From positions 1-39,762 of the forward strand of contig CAYGZA010000015.1 of the NCBI GenBank assembly GCA_964354135.1: a stretch of 39,762 nucleotides of DNA. Reading direction: 5' to 3'. Shown one piece after another: positions 9,299 to 17,118 of the stretch. This stretch comes from CAYGZA01 sp964354135 (GTDB taxonomy: Bacteria; Planctomycetota; Planctomycetia; Pirellulales; Thermoguttaceae). The translations under genes and the position numbers were made by a program. Under the pieces are notes generated by a model, which was not told the DNA's origin, did no database searches, and worked only from the letters and a program-made list of their open reading frames with translations. Each line of letters starts with the position of its first letter. The first letter of the stretch is position 1.

Positions 9299-9751
9299 AT
9301 GAAAAAGATACTTGGGGTAACGCTCTGTTTGGGATTGCTCTTGCTGATTTCGGCGTGCGGCGGCAAGGACTCCGGGTCGTCGGGCGGGGCGCCGGGGAAA
9401 GCGACTCCCCCCGGCCCCCCGGGAGGGCCGCCGTCGGGAATGCCCATGCCCTCGGGCCCCTCGGGGCCTCCGGGAGCAGCGCCGACTCCTCCGTCCCCAC
9501 CCGACGCGGCCCAGCCGCCCGAGGGAAAGGAGGATGCCAAGAAGCCCGCCGCTCCCAAGGATAGCTCCGACGACCCGTTCAGCGCAACCACTCCTAGCGC
9601 GCCGAGCACTCCGGGTACTCCAGGCACTCCAGCGAACAAGGAGGGCAAGAAGACGCTTGCCGGCGCGTTGGGAAGGGCCTTCATGAAAACCGTCGAACAG
9701 AGCGTGCCCGGCCAAGGCAAAATTCCCGGGCCGCTGCCGTTTCGCAAGTAA
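9299..9751 (+). CDS. Small Pro/Gly-rich lipoprotein
   Basis: 150 residues. MKKILGVTLCLGLLLLISAC is a lipoprotein signal with lipobox LISAC (cysteine at residue 20). The mature part is low-complexity, dominated by Pro, Gly, Ser and Ala, with Lys clusters toward the end. GGAG lies 7 bases before the ATG. It begins 58 bases after the methyltransferase on the same strand. No domain is recognisable; it may be an envelope spacer or an anchor peptide. Confidence 0.75.
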   Translation: MKKILGVTLCLGLLLLISACGGKDSGSSGGAPGKATPPGPPGGPPSGMPMPSGPSGPPGAAPTPPSPPDAAQPPEGKEDAKKPAAPKDSSDDPFSATTPSAPSTPGTPGTPANKEGKKTLAGALGRAFMKTVEQSVPGQGKIPGPLPFRK

Positions 9752-9787
9752 GGCCCCAGCGCGGCCAACAGCCAGCGGGGCGCGGCG

Positions 9788-10696
9788 TCAACCGCGCCAA
9801 GCGAGCTCCACGGTTTGACCGTCGGCTTTGTGCTTCTTGTCCAGGGCGTGGAGCGTGAGCGCGATGCCGCCGGGCCCCAGGTGAGCGTCGACCCAACCAC
9901 GAGGTTCCTTTGGGTTGAAGACCCACGCGGTTGCCGGCAGATTCACCAGGTGGATCCCCCGGTGCTCCGAGACCTCCCAGCGGTGCGTGTGGCCGAAGAA
10001 GTACGCCTTGACCTGGTTGCGCGGCAACAGGACGTCGAACAGGGCGTCCGTATCTTTGAGACCCTCGATGGCGCCCGCCGCGTCGCGCGGGTGGTGCGCT
10101 ACGACGAGGGCCGGTTTCTCGCGCCGGGCGTCGAGGGCCTTGGCAAGCCACTGGAGTTGCGCCTTTCCCAGCCGGCCGGGCGTCTCCTGGGTCTTCTCCA
10201 GCGAGTCGAGCAGAAACCAGTTGGCCTCGGCGGCGGAAACAATCGTTGCGTGCTTGTTCGGCACCTCGGGTTTTCCCGCCCGCCTGGCCTCGGGAAACGC
10301 GCTCCAGAAGTTCTCGCGGTGATCGTGGTTTCCCAGGGCGAAGTGCAGGCCGATGCCCGCCTTCCGCAGCGGCTCGACCAGATCGGCCAGGACTGCGTAG
10401 TCGGCCGCGCGACCCTCCAGGAAGACGCAGTCGCCCGCGAAGACGATCCCCGCAGGACGCGGCCGGAGGGCCAGAATCTCCTCCCGCACCTGAAGGAATC
10501 CCTCCACGGGGTTGACGCCGCGGTGCTTTCGATCGCGGTGCTCCCAGACGTGGGTGTCGGAGAGAAGTGCCCAGCGGTTGGCATCGCCGGCGGGTTCGGC
10601 GGCCGGGAGCCGCCCGGCCAAGAGCCATCCCGTCCCCGCAGCCAGCGACCCGGCAAGAAAGCGGCGACGTGTCATCGCGGATCTGTCGTTCGGCAT
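9788..10696 (-). CDS. Tat-exported calcineurin-like metallophosphoesterase
   Basis: 302 residues. A twin-arginine signal (TRRRFLAG at residues 9-16, then a hydrophobic stretch) predicts export of the folded, metal-loaded enzyme. Metallophosphoesterase motifs are present: SDTHVWEH (D47, H49), FAGDC (D89), LGNHDH (N123, H124), AHHPRD (H201, H202) and FFGHTH (235-238). AGGAGG lies close before the ATG. It follows the 58-residue coiled-coil gene by 28 bp on the same strand, probably in one transcript. The substrate (phosphate ester or nucleotide) is not determinable. Confidence 0.9.
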   Translation of the reverse strand: MPNDRSAMTRRRFLAGSLAAGTGWLLAGRLPAAEPAGDANRWALLSDTHVWEHRDRKHRGVNPVEGFLQVREEILALRPRPAGIVFAGDCVFLEGRAADYAVLADLVEPLRKAGIGLHFALGNHDHRENFWSAFPEARRAGKPEVPNKHATIVSAAEANWFLLDSLEKTQETPGRLGKAQLQWLAKALDARREKPALVVAHHPRDAAGAIEGLKDTDALFDVLLPRNQVKAYFFGHTHRWEVSEHRGIHLVNLPATAWVFNPKEPRGWVDAHLGPGGIALTLHALDKKHKADGQTVELAWRG

Positions 10697-10724
10697 GTTG
10701 CTCCTCCTGCGGCTGATGGGCGAT

Positions 10725-10901
10725 TCACCGTGATGCGCCCTTGACCTTTGCCAGCTCGGCTTCGGCCTCGGCGAGCTGACGCTCCAGGACCGGCCTTTCC
10801 GCGGAGTCGTCGCGCTGCTTCTTAGCCCCCGCCAACTGCTGACGCAGCCGTTGGATCCGCTGGTTCAACGCATCGATCTTCTTCTTGATCTTCTTGTCCA
10901 T
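10725..10901 (-). CDS. 58-residue charged coiled-coil protein
   Basis: A short frame of 58 residues, MDKKIKKKIDAL...VKGASR, almost entirely helical. Leu/Ile occur at heptad positions (IDALNQRIQRLRQQLA; LERQLAEAEAELAKV) and the N-terminus is very Lys-rich. It lies between cca and the Tat phosphoesterase on the same strand. No clear Shine-Dalgarno is seen because its 5' flank is the GCTGATA heptamer array. Coding status is supported by the clean coiled-coil translation and the operon position. Function is unknown. Confidence 0.65.
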   Translation of the reverse strand: MDKKIKKKIDALNQRIQRLRQQLAGAKKQRDDSAERPVLERQLAEAEAELAKVKGASR

Positions 10902-11000
10902 TGTCAGCTCTCAGCTTTCGGCTATCAGCTATCAGCTATCAGCTATCAGCTATCAGCATTCATCCTTCATCCTTCATCCTTCAACCCTCATCCTTCATCC
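10902..11000. repeat. Array of 14 heptamers in two families (TATCAGC and TTCATCC)
   Basis: Eight 7-base units at 10902-10957 (TGTCAGC, TCTCAGC, TTTCGGC, then TATCAGC five times) are followed after one base by six units at 10959-11000 (TTCATCC with single changes). The array fills the whole gap between cca and the 58-residue gene and supplies the last codons and stop of cca. There are no unique spacers, so it is not a CRISPR. Confidence 0.9.
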
Positions 11001-12246
11001 TTTCCAGCAGCCGGTCCACGATCTCCAATGCCTGCGTGCGGTCCTGCACTTCCCCGTCCAACTGCGCGTCGCGGACGCGCTCCAAGAGGACCCGGTAGAC
11101 CGGGCCGGGAGGAACGCCGTGACGCAGGAGATCGTCGCCAGTCACAAGCGGCGGCGGGTCGAGAACCTCGCGCGGCTGCTTCAGCCGCTCGCGGCACCAT
11201 GCCACGTCGCCCGCGTCGCCCGACTCGGCCCGCACCACCGCCTCCTCCAGCGCCAACAAGTCCTCAATCCCTTCGGCCACCAGGACCCTTTGCAGTCGAG
11301 ACCACCGTTGCTGCCGGGCCTGCCGCAGCGCCGCACGATGCCCGACGAGCCAGGCGACGCGCTCGACGTGCGCATTCGAGAGCCGCCACCGTTGGCACAC
11401 CGCCGCAGCATCCGGCGAGTCGACCCCAAGGTGCAGCAATGCCGCCAACGCCAAGGGGAACCCGGGCTCGCAGAGCCGGTCGAGAATCGCCAGCGCCCGC
11501 TCCAGTCGGGCTTGCTGCTCGGCGTCGGTCGGGACCACCTCGGGCAAGACCGCCGCGGCAAGCCCGGTCTCCAAGAGCAGCCGGACTGCCCGGCTCCGGT
11601 GCGGGTCGACGAGCATCCGCTGCATCTCCGCGCCGATCCGCTCCGCGCTGACCACGGTGATCTCCGCGGCCATCCTCCGTATCGCCTCGGCGGTTTGAGC
11701 CTCCAGGGCGAAATCGAACGTCGCCGCAAAACGCACCGCCCGCAACAGCCGCAGCTTGTCTTCCCGGAACCGTTGGCTCGGGTCGCCGATGGCGCGGATC
11801 AGCCGCCCGGCCAGGTCCGCCTCGCCGCCCACGAAATCGATGACGCGCTCTTCCAGAGGATCGAAGAAGAGGCCGTTGATCGTAAAATCGCGGCGGGAGG
11901 CGTCCTCCTGCGGCGTGCTGAACGTGACGCGGTCGGGGTGGCGGCCGTCGCTGTACGTGTCGTCGCGCCGGAAGGTGGCCACCTCGATCTGGCCGGCCCC
12001 GCGCGATCCGAGCACCGTGATGACCCCGAAGGCGGCCCCCACGGCGATGGTCCGCCGCCGGCGGAACACCTCGCGGATCTCCGCCGGGGTGGCGTCGGTG
12101 GCCACGTCGTAGTCCTTCGGCTGCCGTCCCAGGAGTCGGTCGCGGACGCAGCCGCCTGCCCAATAGGCATGGAAGCCGGCCGTGCGGAGTTTTCGCACCA
12201 CCTCGACTGCAAACCGCCGCTCTTTTTCGGGCTCGACCTGCGGCAC
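10981..12246 (-). CDS. cca: CCA tRNA nucleotidyltransferase / poly(A) polymerase family
   Basis: 421 residues from a GTG at 12246 (GGTGGGG lies 5 bases upstream). The frame is open further upstream, but homology begins at ERRFAVEVVRKL. Class II nucleotidyltransferase motifs are present: GGCVRD (31-36), the catalytic DYD (45-47), a RRDFTINGL motif near residue 117, DKLRLLRAVRFAA and ERIGAEMQRML. The enzyme adds or repairs the 3' CCA of tRNAs. The tRNA-Leu in this window lacks an encoded CCA, so such an enzyme is needed. The HD-like segment (LLHLGVDSP) has lost the usual HD residues. The last residues, MKDEG, and the stop codon are encoded by the heptamer array. Confidence 0.92.
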   Translation of the reverse strand: MPQVEPEKERRFAVEVVRKLRTAGFHAYWAGGCVRDRLLGRQPKDYDVATDATPAEIREVFRRRRTIAVGAAFGVITVLGSRGAGQIEVATFRRDDTYSDGRHPDRVTFSTPQEDASRRDFTINGLFFDPLEERVIDFVGGEADLAGRLIRAIGDPSQRFREDKLRLLRAVRFAATFDFALEAQTAEAIRRMAAEITVVSAERIGAEMQRMLVDPHRSRAVRLLLETGLAAAVLPEVVPTDAEQQARLERALAILDRLCEPGFPLALAALLHLGVDSPDAAAVCQRWRLSNAHVERVAWLVGHRAALRQARQQRWSRLQRVLVAEGIEDLLALEEAVVRAESGDAGDVAWCRERLKQPREVLDPPPLVTGDDLLRHGVPPGPVYRVLLERVRDAQLDGEVQDRTQALEIVDRLLERMKDEG

Positions 12247-12420
12247 GGGAACCCCACCAGCGAAAACCCCTCGGCCCGGCCCCGACAATAGCCGGCTCCG
12301 ACTGCCGGCACGAGCCGACCCGTGCAGATTAGCGGAGTTGCTGGCCTCCGGCAATCGGCCACCTCTTGGAGGACCGTCACGAAACGGCGGGAATCGCCCG
12401 CTCGGGCCTGTAACACAGCC

Positions 12421-12439
12421 CCCCCCATAGAGCGGGGGG
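12421..12439. other. C6/G6 hairpin
   Basis: CCCCCC and GGGGGG pair around a seven-base loop, directly upstream of the -35 box of the DUF1559 promoter and in the 5' flank of cca. There is no U-tract. It may be a barrier between the divergent units or simply an intergenic hairpin. Confidence 0.4.
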
Positions 12440-12445
12440 TAATGT

Positions 12446-12475
12446 TTGACACCGTGTCCCGGGCGTAGGTAAAAT
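12446..12475 (+). promoter_or_regulatory. Strong sigma70-type promoter for the DUF1559 gene
   Basis: A perfect TTGACA (12446-12451), an 18-base spacer and TAAAAT (12470-12475, 5 of 6). The start site would be near 12482, leaving a leader of about 160 bases before the ATG at 12641. Confidence 0.65.
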
Positions 12476-12640
12476 AGATGGACAATGCGGTGGGATTCTC
12501 CGCGCGTTTCTTGGGCCAGGAGCGTGGAGGGCATGAGCCGCCACACTTCTCATTTGCACAGCCGTCGAGAGGACATGTTCCGTGCGGCACGCCGCGCCGC
12601 CTGAGTTTCCTCATAGCTTGCTCATCAAGGGAGGTGTGCT

Positions 12641-13765
12641 ATGGTGCTTCGCGCTCGCAAGCCGGGGTTCACGCTCGTGGAACTCCTGGTGGTCATCACG
12701 ATCATTGGGATCTTGATCATGCTCCTGCTGCCGGCAGTCCAGGCCGCGCGGGAGTCAGCCCGGAAGGTGTCCTGCTTGAACAAGCTAAAGCAGATCGGGC
12801 TGGCCTTTCATAACGTCCACGAGAAGCGGAAGTGCTTTCCGCCTTCCTGCCGCGTGATCCGGAACGCCCGGGGGGCGATCATCGACATGCAGGGCTGGAG
12901 CTGGATCGTGGACCTCCTTCCGGACCTGGAGAAAGAGGGCCTTTGGAATACGCTCGATCTGATGAAAGGGAAGCCGCTGATCTGGTACCCGCCCGGGTCT
13001 GCGGTGGATGCCCACTCCGTCGCCCGCCAAACCTCGCTGCCGGAATTCATCTGCCCGACCTTCGGCAAGGACCCGTACGCGGACCGCACGACGACGCCGA
13101 TGGAGGCGCTGACGAATTACAAGGTGATGGGCGCCACGCATTTCAGAAGCCTGAACGTGGCCTCGCTCAATCCTACGACGCCGGACTACCCGCGGCCTCT
13201 GCCGTTGTCGCCGGAGGACATCAAGAGGCATCCCGACGGGGCCTGTTTCCCCGGCTCCCGGCTGACCTTCAGCAGTTTCAAGAAGGATGGAACCTCGCAC
13301 ACGATCCTGGCCGTGGAAACGGTCGAGGAGTTTTACGCGCGCTGGCCTCTGGGATGGGAAGCCGCCCTGGTCGGGCTGCCCACCGATCGGCAGTCCACCG
13401 ACGGAGCGCACTGGGACTACGTGACGTTCGACAACTCTTATAGCGGGCGTTTCTGGCATCCCTTCGGCTTCAACGGAAGGTATGGCGACGAAAGCAGCCT
13501 TTCGGCCAATTTCCGAACGTACCTGAATCACAGTTACAGCGCCTTGCCGCCGGACGGGGGCTGGTACATCCCGACCGTCTCCGGGGTCTTTGGTCAGAAA
13601 TACGGGCCCAGCAGCAACCACGGGAACGTGGTGAATCACCTGTTCGTCGACGGGACGGCTCACAGTATCGACAAGAACATCGACGTTGCCGTCTACATGT
13701 TCCTCATCACGCGAGAAGGCAGCGATCCGCCTCCCCCGGCCGACTACACCCTGACTCCACCCTGA
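12641..13765 (+). CDS. DUF1559 protein with prepilin-type N-terminal methylation motif
   Basis: 374 residues. The N-terminus RARKPGFTLVELLVVITIIGILIMLLLPAVQAARE is a type IV prepilin-like cleavage/methylation signal (G-F-T-L-V-E) with its hydrophobic helix. It is followed by the RKVSCLNKLKQIGLAFHN region typical of DUF1559. Near the C-terminus, HGNVVNHLFVDGTAHSI corresponds to the H-x9-DG signature of the family. Such proteins are highly expanded in Planctomycetes and are thought to be pseudopilin-like envelope proteins. AGGGAGG lies 7 bases before the ATG. The gene is monocistronic, with a strong promoter and a hairpin after the stop. Confidence 0.95.
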   Translation: MVLRARKPGFTLVELLVVITIIGILIMLLLPAVQAARESARKVSCLNKLKQIGLAFHNVHEKRKCFPPSCRVIRNARGAIIDMQGWSWIVDLLPDLEKEGLWNTLDLMKGKPLIWYPPGSAVDAHSVARQTSLPEFICPTFGKDPYADRTTTPMEALTNYKVMGATHFRSLNVASLNPTTPDYPRPLPLSPEDIKRHPDGACFPGSRLTFSSFKKDGTSHTILAVETVEEFYARWPLGWEAALVGLPTDRQSTDGAHWDYVTFDNSYSGRFWHPFGFNGRYGDESSLSANFRTYLNHSYSALPPDGGWYIPTVSGVFGQKYGPSSNHGNVVNHLFVDGTAHSIDKNIDVAVYMFLITREGSDPPPPADYTLTPP

Positions 13766-13859
13766 CGCCAAGCGGGTAACCGAGGGCTGGGACCCGAGGG
13801 TCCCGTTGGCCCTGTTCGTGAACCGACTGCCGCTCCGCGGCCAACGGACGTTGCGTGAC

Positions 13860-13885
13860 GCCGGGAGGGCGAGCCCCCCTCCGGC
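13860..13885 (+). terminator. Hairpin after the DUF1559 gene, possible terminator
   Basis: GCCGG/CCGGC plus AGGG/CCCT form a nine-pair stem with one bulge and a seven-base loop, 95 bases after the DUF1559 stop and just before the tRNA promoter. There is no U-run immediately after it, so termination is uncertain. Confidence 0.35.
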
Positions 13886-13899
13886 ACGGGGAGCGGGGC

Positions 13900-13926
13900 T
13901 TGCATTTTTCCGCCCGCTCCTATAGA
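13900..13926 (+). promoter_or_regulatory. Promoter of tRNA-Leu
   Basis: TTGCAT (13900-13905) and TATAGA (13921-13926) with a 15-base spacer, slightly short. The predicted start is a few bases upstream of the mature tRNA 5' end at 13939. Confidence 0.5.
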
Positions 13927-13938
13927 AATGGAACGTGC

Positions 13939-14023
13939 GCCGAAGTGGCGGAATTGGCAGACGCGCTAGGTTCAGGACCTAGTTCCCGTTAAGGGAGTGC
14001 AGGTTCAAGTCCTGTCTTCGGCA
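13939..14023 (+). tRNA. tRNA-Leu(CAG)
   Basis: 85 bases. The acceptor stem GCCGAAG/CTTCGGC is perfect and the discriminator is A. The anticodon stem CTAGG/CCTAG encloses the loop TTCAGGA, giving anticodon CAG. There is a long variable arm (class II, as expected for Leu). The T-arm GCAGG/CCTGT contains the TTCAAGT loop and one G-U pair. No CCA is encoded. The 3' end lies 9 bp from the convergent lyase stop. Confidence 0.96.
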
Positions 14024-14032
14024 CTCGGCAGC

Positions 14033-15787
14033 TTACCTCTTGCCCGTGGCCAGGTCGTAGCTGGTCATGGGGACCTGGTAGTAGCCCATCGCGGCACAGA
14101 CCACGTCCATGCGGTAAAGCGGGTCTTGCACCAGGCACACTCGGCGGTCGGCGGCGGGGATGGTCGTGGTGTAGACCCGCAGTTGCCCGGCCACGCTGGT
14201 GATGATCTCTTCGCGCCAGTCGCCCAGGACGTCGGCCACGGCCACCAGCGCCCCTTCGATGCGCGGCGGCAACACCGGGCCGCGGTGCTTCGCGATCCTG
14301 GACCCGACCACCAGCTCCCGCTGCAAATCGGCGTCCCAATAGGCAGCCCGCGGCGACAGGCCGCCCAAGTCCTCGTTCGACAGCACGTTCCCCTTGCCGT
14401 CTCGGAGCCAGCGCTCCTTGGTGTCCCGCTCGCCGCTGTAGCATTCGGCGCCGGGATGGGCGCCGTCGATGTCCGAGCACAGGCCGGAACTGTGGATGTG
14501 CTGTGTCGGGCGGTCATGGCCCCAAAGGATGCGGCCGGTCTTGGCCTCGACCATGCACATGGTGTTCCGGGGGCCGCGGGACTCGATCCCGTAGTAGATC
14601 TCCAATCCGGGCCGCTCGGGGTCCAGATCGCCCACGTAGAAATGGTCGGGGTGGCCCAGCCCGGTGGACCAGAGGGGCGAGCCGTCGTCGTCCAGCACGG
14701 CCGACCCGAGAAGCACCTCGTCGCGGCCGTCGCCGTCCACGTCGGCCGCGTGCATCCAGTGGGCCCCCTGGCCGCGCCACTGCCGCGGCCGGTCCCGGTT
14801 GTCCCATCGCCAAAGCTCGCGCAGCTTGCCGCCGTGGAACTCGTACGCCACCGCGGTCATGAAATTGTAGGTCCCCCGCTCGACGATCAGGCAGGGGGTC
14901 TTCCCGTCCAGGCAGGCAACGCACAACTGGTTGCGAGAAGCATAGTTGTAGGCCCCCGGCCCCGTGAAGCTCTCCCGCGAGGGCCAATCGACCCGCGCCA
15001 CCGGCTTGCCGCTCAGACCCTCCAGAATCGTCAGGTGCTCGGGTCCGCTTTGCACGCGGCCGTCTTTGTCGCGGGGGTCGCCCTGGCCGGTCTTGAGGGC
15101 CACCTCGGCCTTGCCGTCGCCGTCGAGGTCGTAAACCACGTAGGGCGAATACCAGATGCCGCGCTCGATGGCCCAACCCAGATCATAGCGCCAGAGGAAG
15201 CGGCCGTCGTGCCGATAGGCCTCCAGCTTGTAGGTGTCGGGGCTGCGGCTCCAGTAGCCCTGCTTTTCGTACGGGTCGATGTTGGCGTTGGGCTGCTTGA
15301 TGACGAAATCGTAGCGGCCGTCGCCGTCCACGTCGGCAATCCCGGCCTTCTGGAACGTGTAGTCGCCCTGCAAGCCGATGGTGAGATAGGGCTTTTTCGG
15401 GTCCGGCGCGGCGATGGCGACCTCGGGCGACGGCTCGCCCTCGCCGCTGCCGAGAACCGGCCGAACAAAGTACCGCAGCCCGGCATCGGCCGGCGCCGAC
15501 GGGTCGACGAGATCGGTGGTGCGGCGGATCGGCTCTGCGTTCACGCGGACGGGAGGGGCATCACCGGCCCGGCGATAGAGGTTGAACGCTGTGTTGCCGG
15601 CGTCCGAAAGGAGGAGCCGCCAGCCGACGTAGACCTTCGTCTTTTCGATCCGTAGCGCCACAAGCCCGCGGTCCAGATGTTCCCGCACGGGCTGCTTGGC
15701 ATATCCTTCCACCTTCGCCTTTTCTGCAGCCGCCGCCAGCGACGCCGCGAGCACGCCGAGCACCACAAGAAAGCCTGTCCAGCGCAT
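14033..15787 (-). CDS. Secreted rhamnogalacturonan lyase (PL11-like)
   Basis: 584 residues from the ATG at 15787, preceded by GGAGGT with 6-base spacing; the frame continues upstream but a signal peptide (MRWTGFLVVLGVLAASLAAAAEK) begins here. A fibronectin-like N-terminal part (residues 40-125) is followed by a beta-propeller with calcium-binding DxDGDG loops at 152-157, 220-225 and 349-354. Further family segments include GIWYSPYVVYDLDGDGKAE, WRGQGAHWMHAADVD, THIHSSG-like QHIHSSGLCSDID and GDWREEIIT. Members cleave the rhamnogalacturonan-I backbone of pectin by beta-elimination and need Ca2+. It converges on tRNA-Leu. Assignment to PL11 is by recognition of these motifs. Confidence 0.9.
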   Translation of the reverse strand: MRWTGFLVVLGVLAASLAAAAEKAKVEGYAKQPVREHLDRGLVALRIEKTKVYVGWRLLLSDAGNTAFNLYRRAGDAPPVRVNAEPIRRTTDLVDPSAPADAGLRYFVRPVLGSGEGEPSPEVAIAAPDPKKPYLTIGLQGDYTFQKAGIADVDGDGRYDFVIKQPNANIDPYEKQGYWSRSPDTYKLEAYRHDGRFLWRYDLGWAIERGIWYSPYVVYDLDGDGKAEVALKTGQGDPRDKDGRVQSGPEHLTILEGLSGKPVARVDWPSRESFTGPGAYNYASRNQLCVACLDGKTPCLIVERGTYNFMTAVAYEFHGGKLRELWRWDNRDRPRQWRGQGAHWMHAADVDGDGRDEVLLGSAVLDDDGSPLWSTGLGHPDHFYVGDLDPERPGLEIYYGIESRGPRNTMCMVEAKTGRILWGHDRPTQHIHSSGLCSDIDGAHPGAECYSGERDTKERWLRDGKGNVLSNEDLGGLSPRAAYWDADLQRELVVGSRIAKHRGPVLPPRIEGALVAVADVLGDWREEIITSVAGQLRVYTTTIPAADRRVCLVQDPLYRMDVVCAAMGYYQVPMTSYDLATGKR

Positions 15788-15860
15788 GGCAACACCTCCC
15801 CGAACTGCAAATGGGTTGCTGCGAACCGACGCCCGGGAGCCCCCGGGCCGCCGAGCAGGC

Positions 15861-15869
15861 AGTATACCA
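15861..15869 (-). promoter_or_regulatory. Extended -10 promoter for the rhamnogalacturonan lyase
   Basis: Read on the minus strand this is TGGTATACT: a TATACT -10 with the TGn extension, about 75 bases before the lyase start. No good -35 is seen, which is acceptable for extended -10 promoters. Confidence 0.45.
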
Positions 15870-15921
15870 CCGCCCGGTCGGAAAGGGACCAGGGGCCGGC
15901 AGGCTGCCGGCTTCCCGGAAC

Positions 15922-16842
15922 TCAGGCGAGTTTCCGCCGCGCGGCTGGCTCGCTCGCGGCGGACTGCCAAAGCTCGTCTTCGTCCGATTCGCGGCGGAGC
16001 TTGAGCGTGGCGCCGGGAGGCAGACGCCGTTCGGAGATGATGCCCCGGGTGGTCGTGGAAAGGAACTGGTAGAACAGCGCGGCCAGCCCGTCGGAGAACT
16101 CGTCGCGGAGCCGGGCGAGGATCTCGTTCCATGTCAGCCCGCTGCGGTAGATGACGCGGTAGGCCTCTTTGAGCCGGCGGACTTCGGCCGCGCTGTGGCC
16201 GGCCCGCCGCAGCCCGATCTGGTTCAAACCGACCACGTAGCTGCTCAAGCCGTCGATCGTGACGAAGGGAGGCACGTCCTTGACGACGTGCGATTGGCCG
16301 CCGACCATCGCCAGGGAGCCGATGCGGCAGAACTGGTGTACGGCCACCGCCCCGGAAGCGTACGCCCGATCGCCCACGGTCACGTGGCCGGCCAGCATCG
16401 CGTTGTTGGCGAAGATGGTGTTGTTGCCCACGCGGCAGTCGTGGGCGATGTGGACGTTGACCATCAAGAGGTTGTTGTCGCCAAGGATCGTCGCCTCGTC
16501 TTCCTCCAAGGCGCGATGGATGGTGACGTTCTCGCGGATGGTGTTCCCCGCGCCGGTGACCACCTTGCCCGGCCGTTCCGGAATGTGGACGTGCTGCGGC
16601 AGGCCGCCAAGGATGGCCCCTTCAAAGACGTGGTTGTTGGGGCCGAGGCGGGTTCCGCTTTTCAGGACAACGCGGCTTTCCAGCCGGCAACCGCTGTCGA
16701 TCACCACGTCGGGCTCGATCACGCAGAACGGCCCGATCTCCACCTCGCTGCCGATTTGAGCGGCCGGACTGATGACGGCCGTCGAGTGCGCACGGAACGA
16801 CGGTCTTGCCAGGGCAAGACGTTTCGGAAATGGCTTGTACAC
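15922..16842 (-). CDS. lpxA: UDP-N-acetylglucosamine acyltransferase (first step of lipid A synthesis)
   Basis: 306 residues, slightly longer than the E. coli enzyme. It transfers a hydroxyacyl chain from ACP to UDP-GlcNAc in the cytoplasm. A left-handed beta-helix of hexapeptide repeats covers residues 20-200. NNLLMVNVHIAHDCRVGN contains the catalytic base, H134, equivalent to His125 of E. coli. Further conserved parts are AVHQFCRIG, MVGGQS, VVKDVPPFVTIDG and IGLRRAGHS, and the C-terminal helices include YRVIYRSGLTWNEI. It has an extra N-terminal lead of about 15 residues and an Arg-rich C-terminal tail. It stands apart from other lipid A genes. Its presence indicates an LPS-type outer membrane. 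Confidence 0.95.
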   Translation of the reverse strand: MYKPFPKRLALARPSFRAHSTAVISPAAQIGSEVEIGPFCVIEPDVVIDSGCRLESRVVLKSGTRLGPNNHVFEGAILGGLPQHVHIPERPGKVVTGAGNTIRENVTIHRALEEDEATILGDNNLLMVNVHIAHDCRVGNNTIFANNAMLAGHVTVGDRAYASGAVAVHQFCRIGSLAMVGGQSHVVKDVPPFVTIDGLSSYVVGLNQIGLRRAGHSAAEVRRLKEAYRVIYRSGLTWNEILARLRDEFSDGLAALFYQFLSTTTRGIISERRLPPGATLKLRRESDEDELWQSAASEPAARRKLA

Positions 16843-17118
16843 CGGTTTCCCCCCTTCAGACTTGCAGCGCTGCGCGATGAATGAAGGCGAGCGACGTATG
16901 CCCGCCCGGCTGTGGTCCTTGAGAGCCTCGCGCGGCAGTTCTTATCGGTTGGCTAACCCAAGCCAGTTCAAACCGTTATGCCGGTTTTGCGGGCCTTGCC
17001 CGGCCCCTGGTCCCATCCCTCCGGTCCGCATAAACTTGGGGCACGGGAACACCACCAGGTCGACTCACCCCCCACCGCGGCGGGTATCGAGTGCGGCTGG
17101 CTATCCAGGGAGAAGTCG

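Larger units (their letters stand above)
12247..12640. other. Spacer between cca and the DUF1559 gene
   Basis: About 390 bases without a gene. It holds a C-run/G-run hairpin (12421-12439), the promoter at 12446-12475 and a leader of about 160 bases ending in a strong Shine-Dalgarno. The minus-strand frame of cca is open through part of it, but it shows no family resemblance before the chosen start. Confidence 0.6.

Noticed and set aside
10902..11000. Heptamer array as a CRISPR
   Set aside because: Repeat units are contiguous 7-mers without spacers and no cas genes are near.
10885..12291. 468-codon plus-strand frame with repeated QLSAISY peptides
   Set aside because: The peptide repeat is simply the translated heptamer array, and the rest is antisense to cca.
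12641..12760. True type IV pilin
   Set aside because: The N-terminus is prepilin-like, but the body and the HGNVVNHLFVDG signature match DUF1559, and no pilus assembly genes are nearby.
13939..14023. tRNA-Leu as an integration site
   Set aside because: No integrase and no repeated copy of the tRNA 3' end was found in the window.
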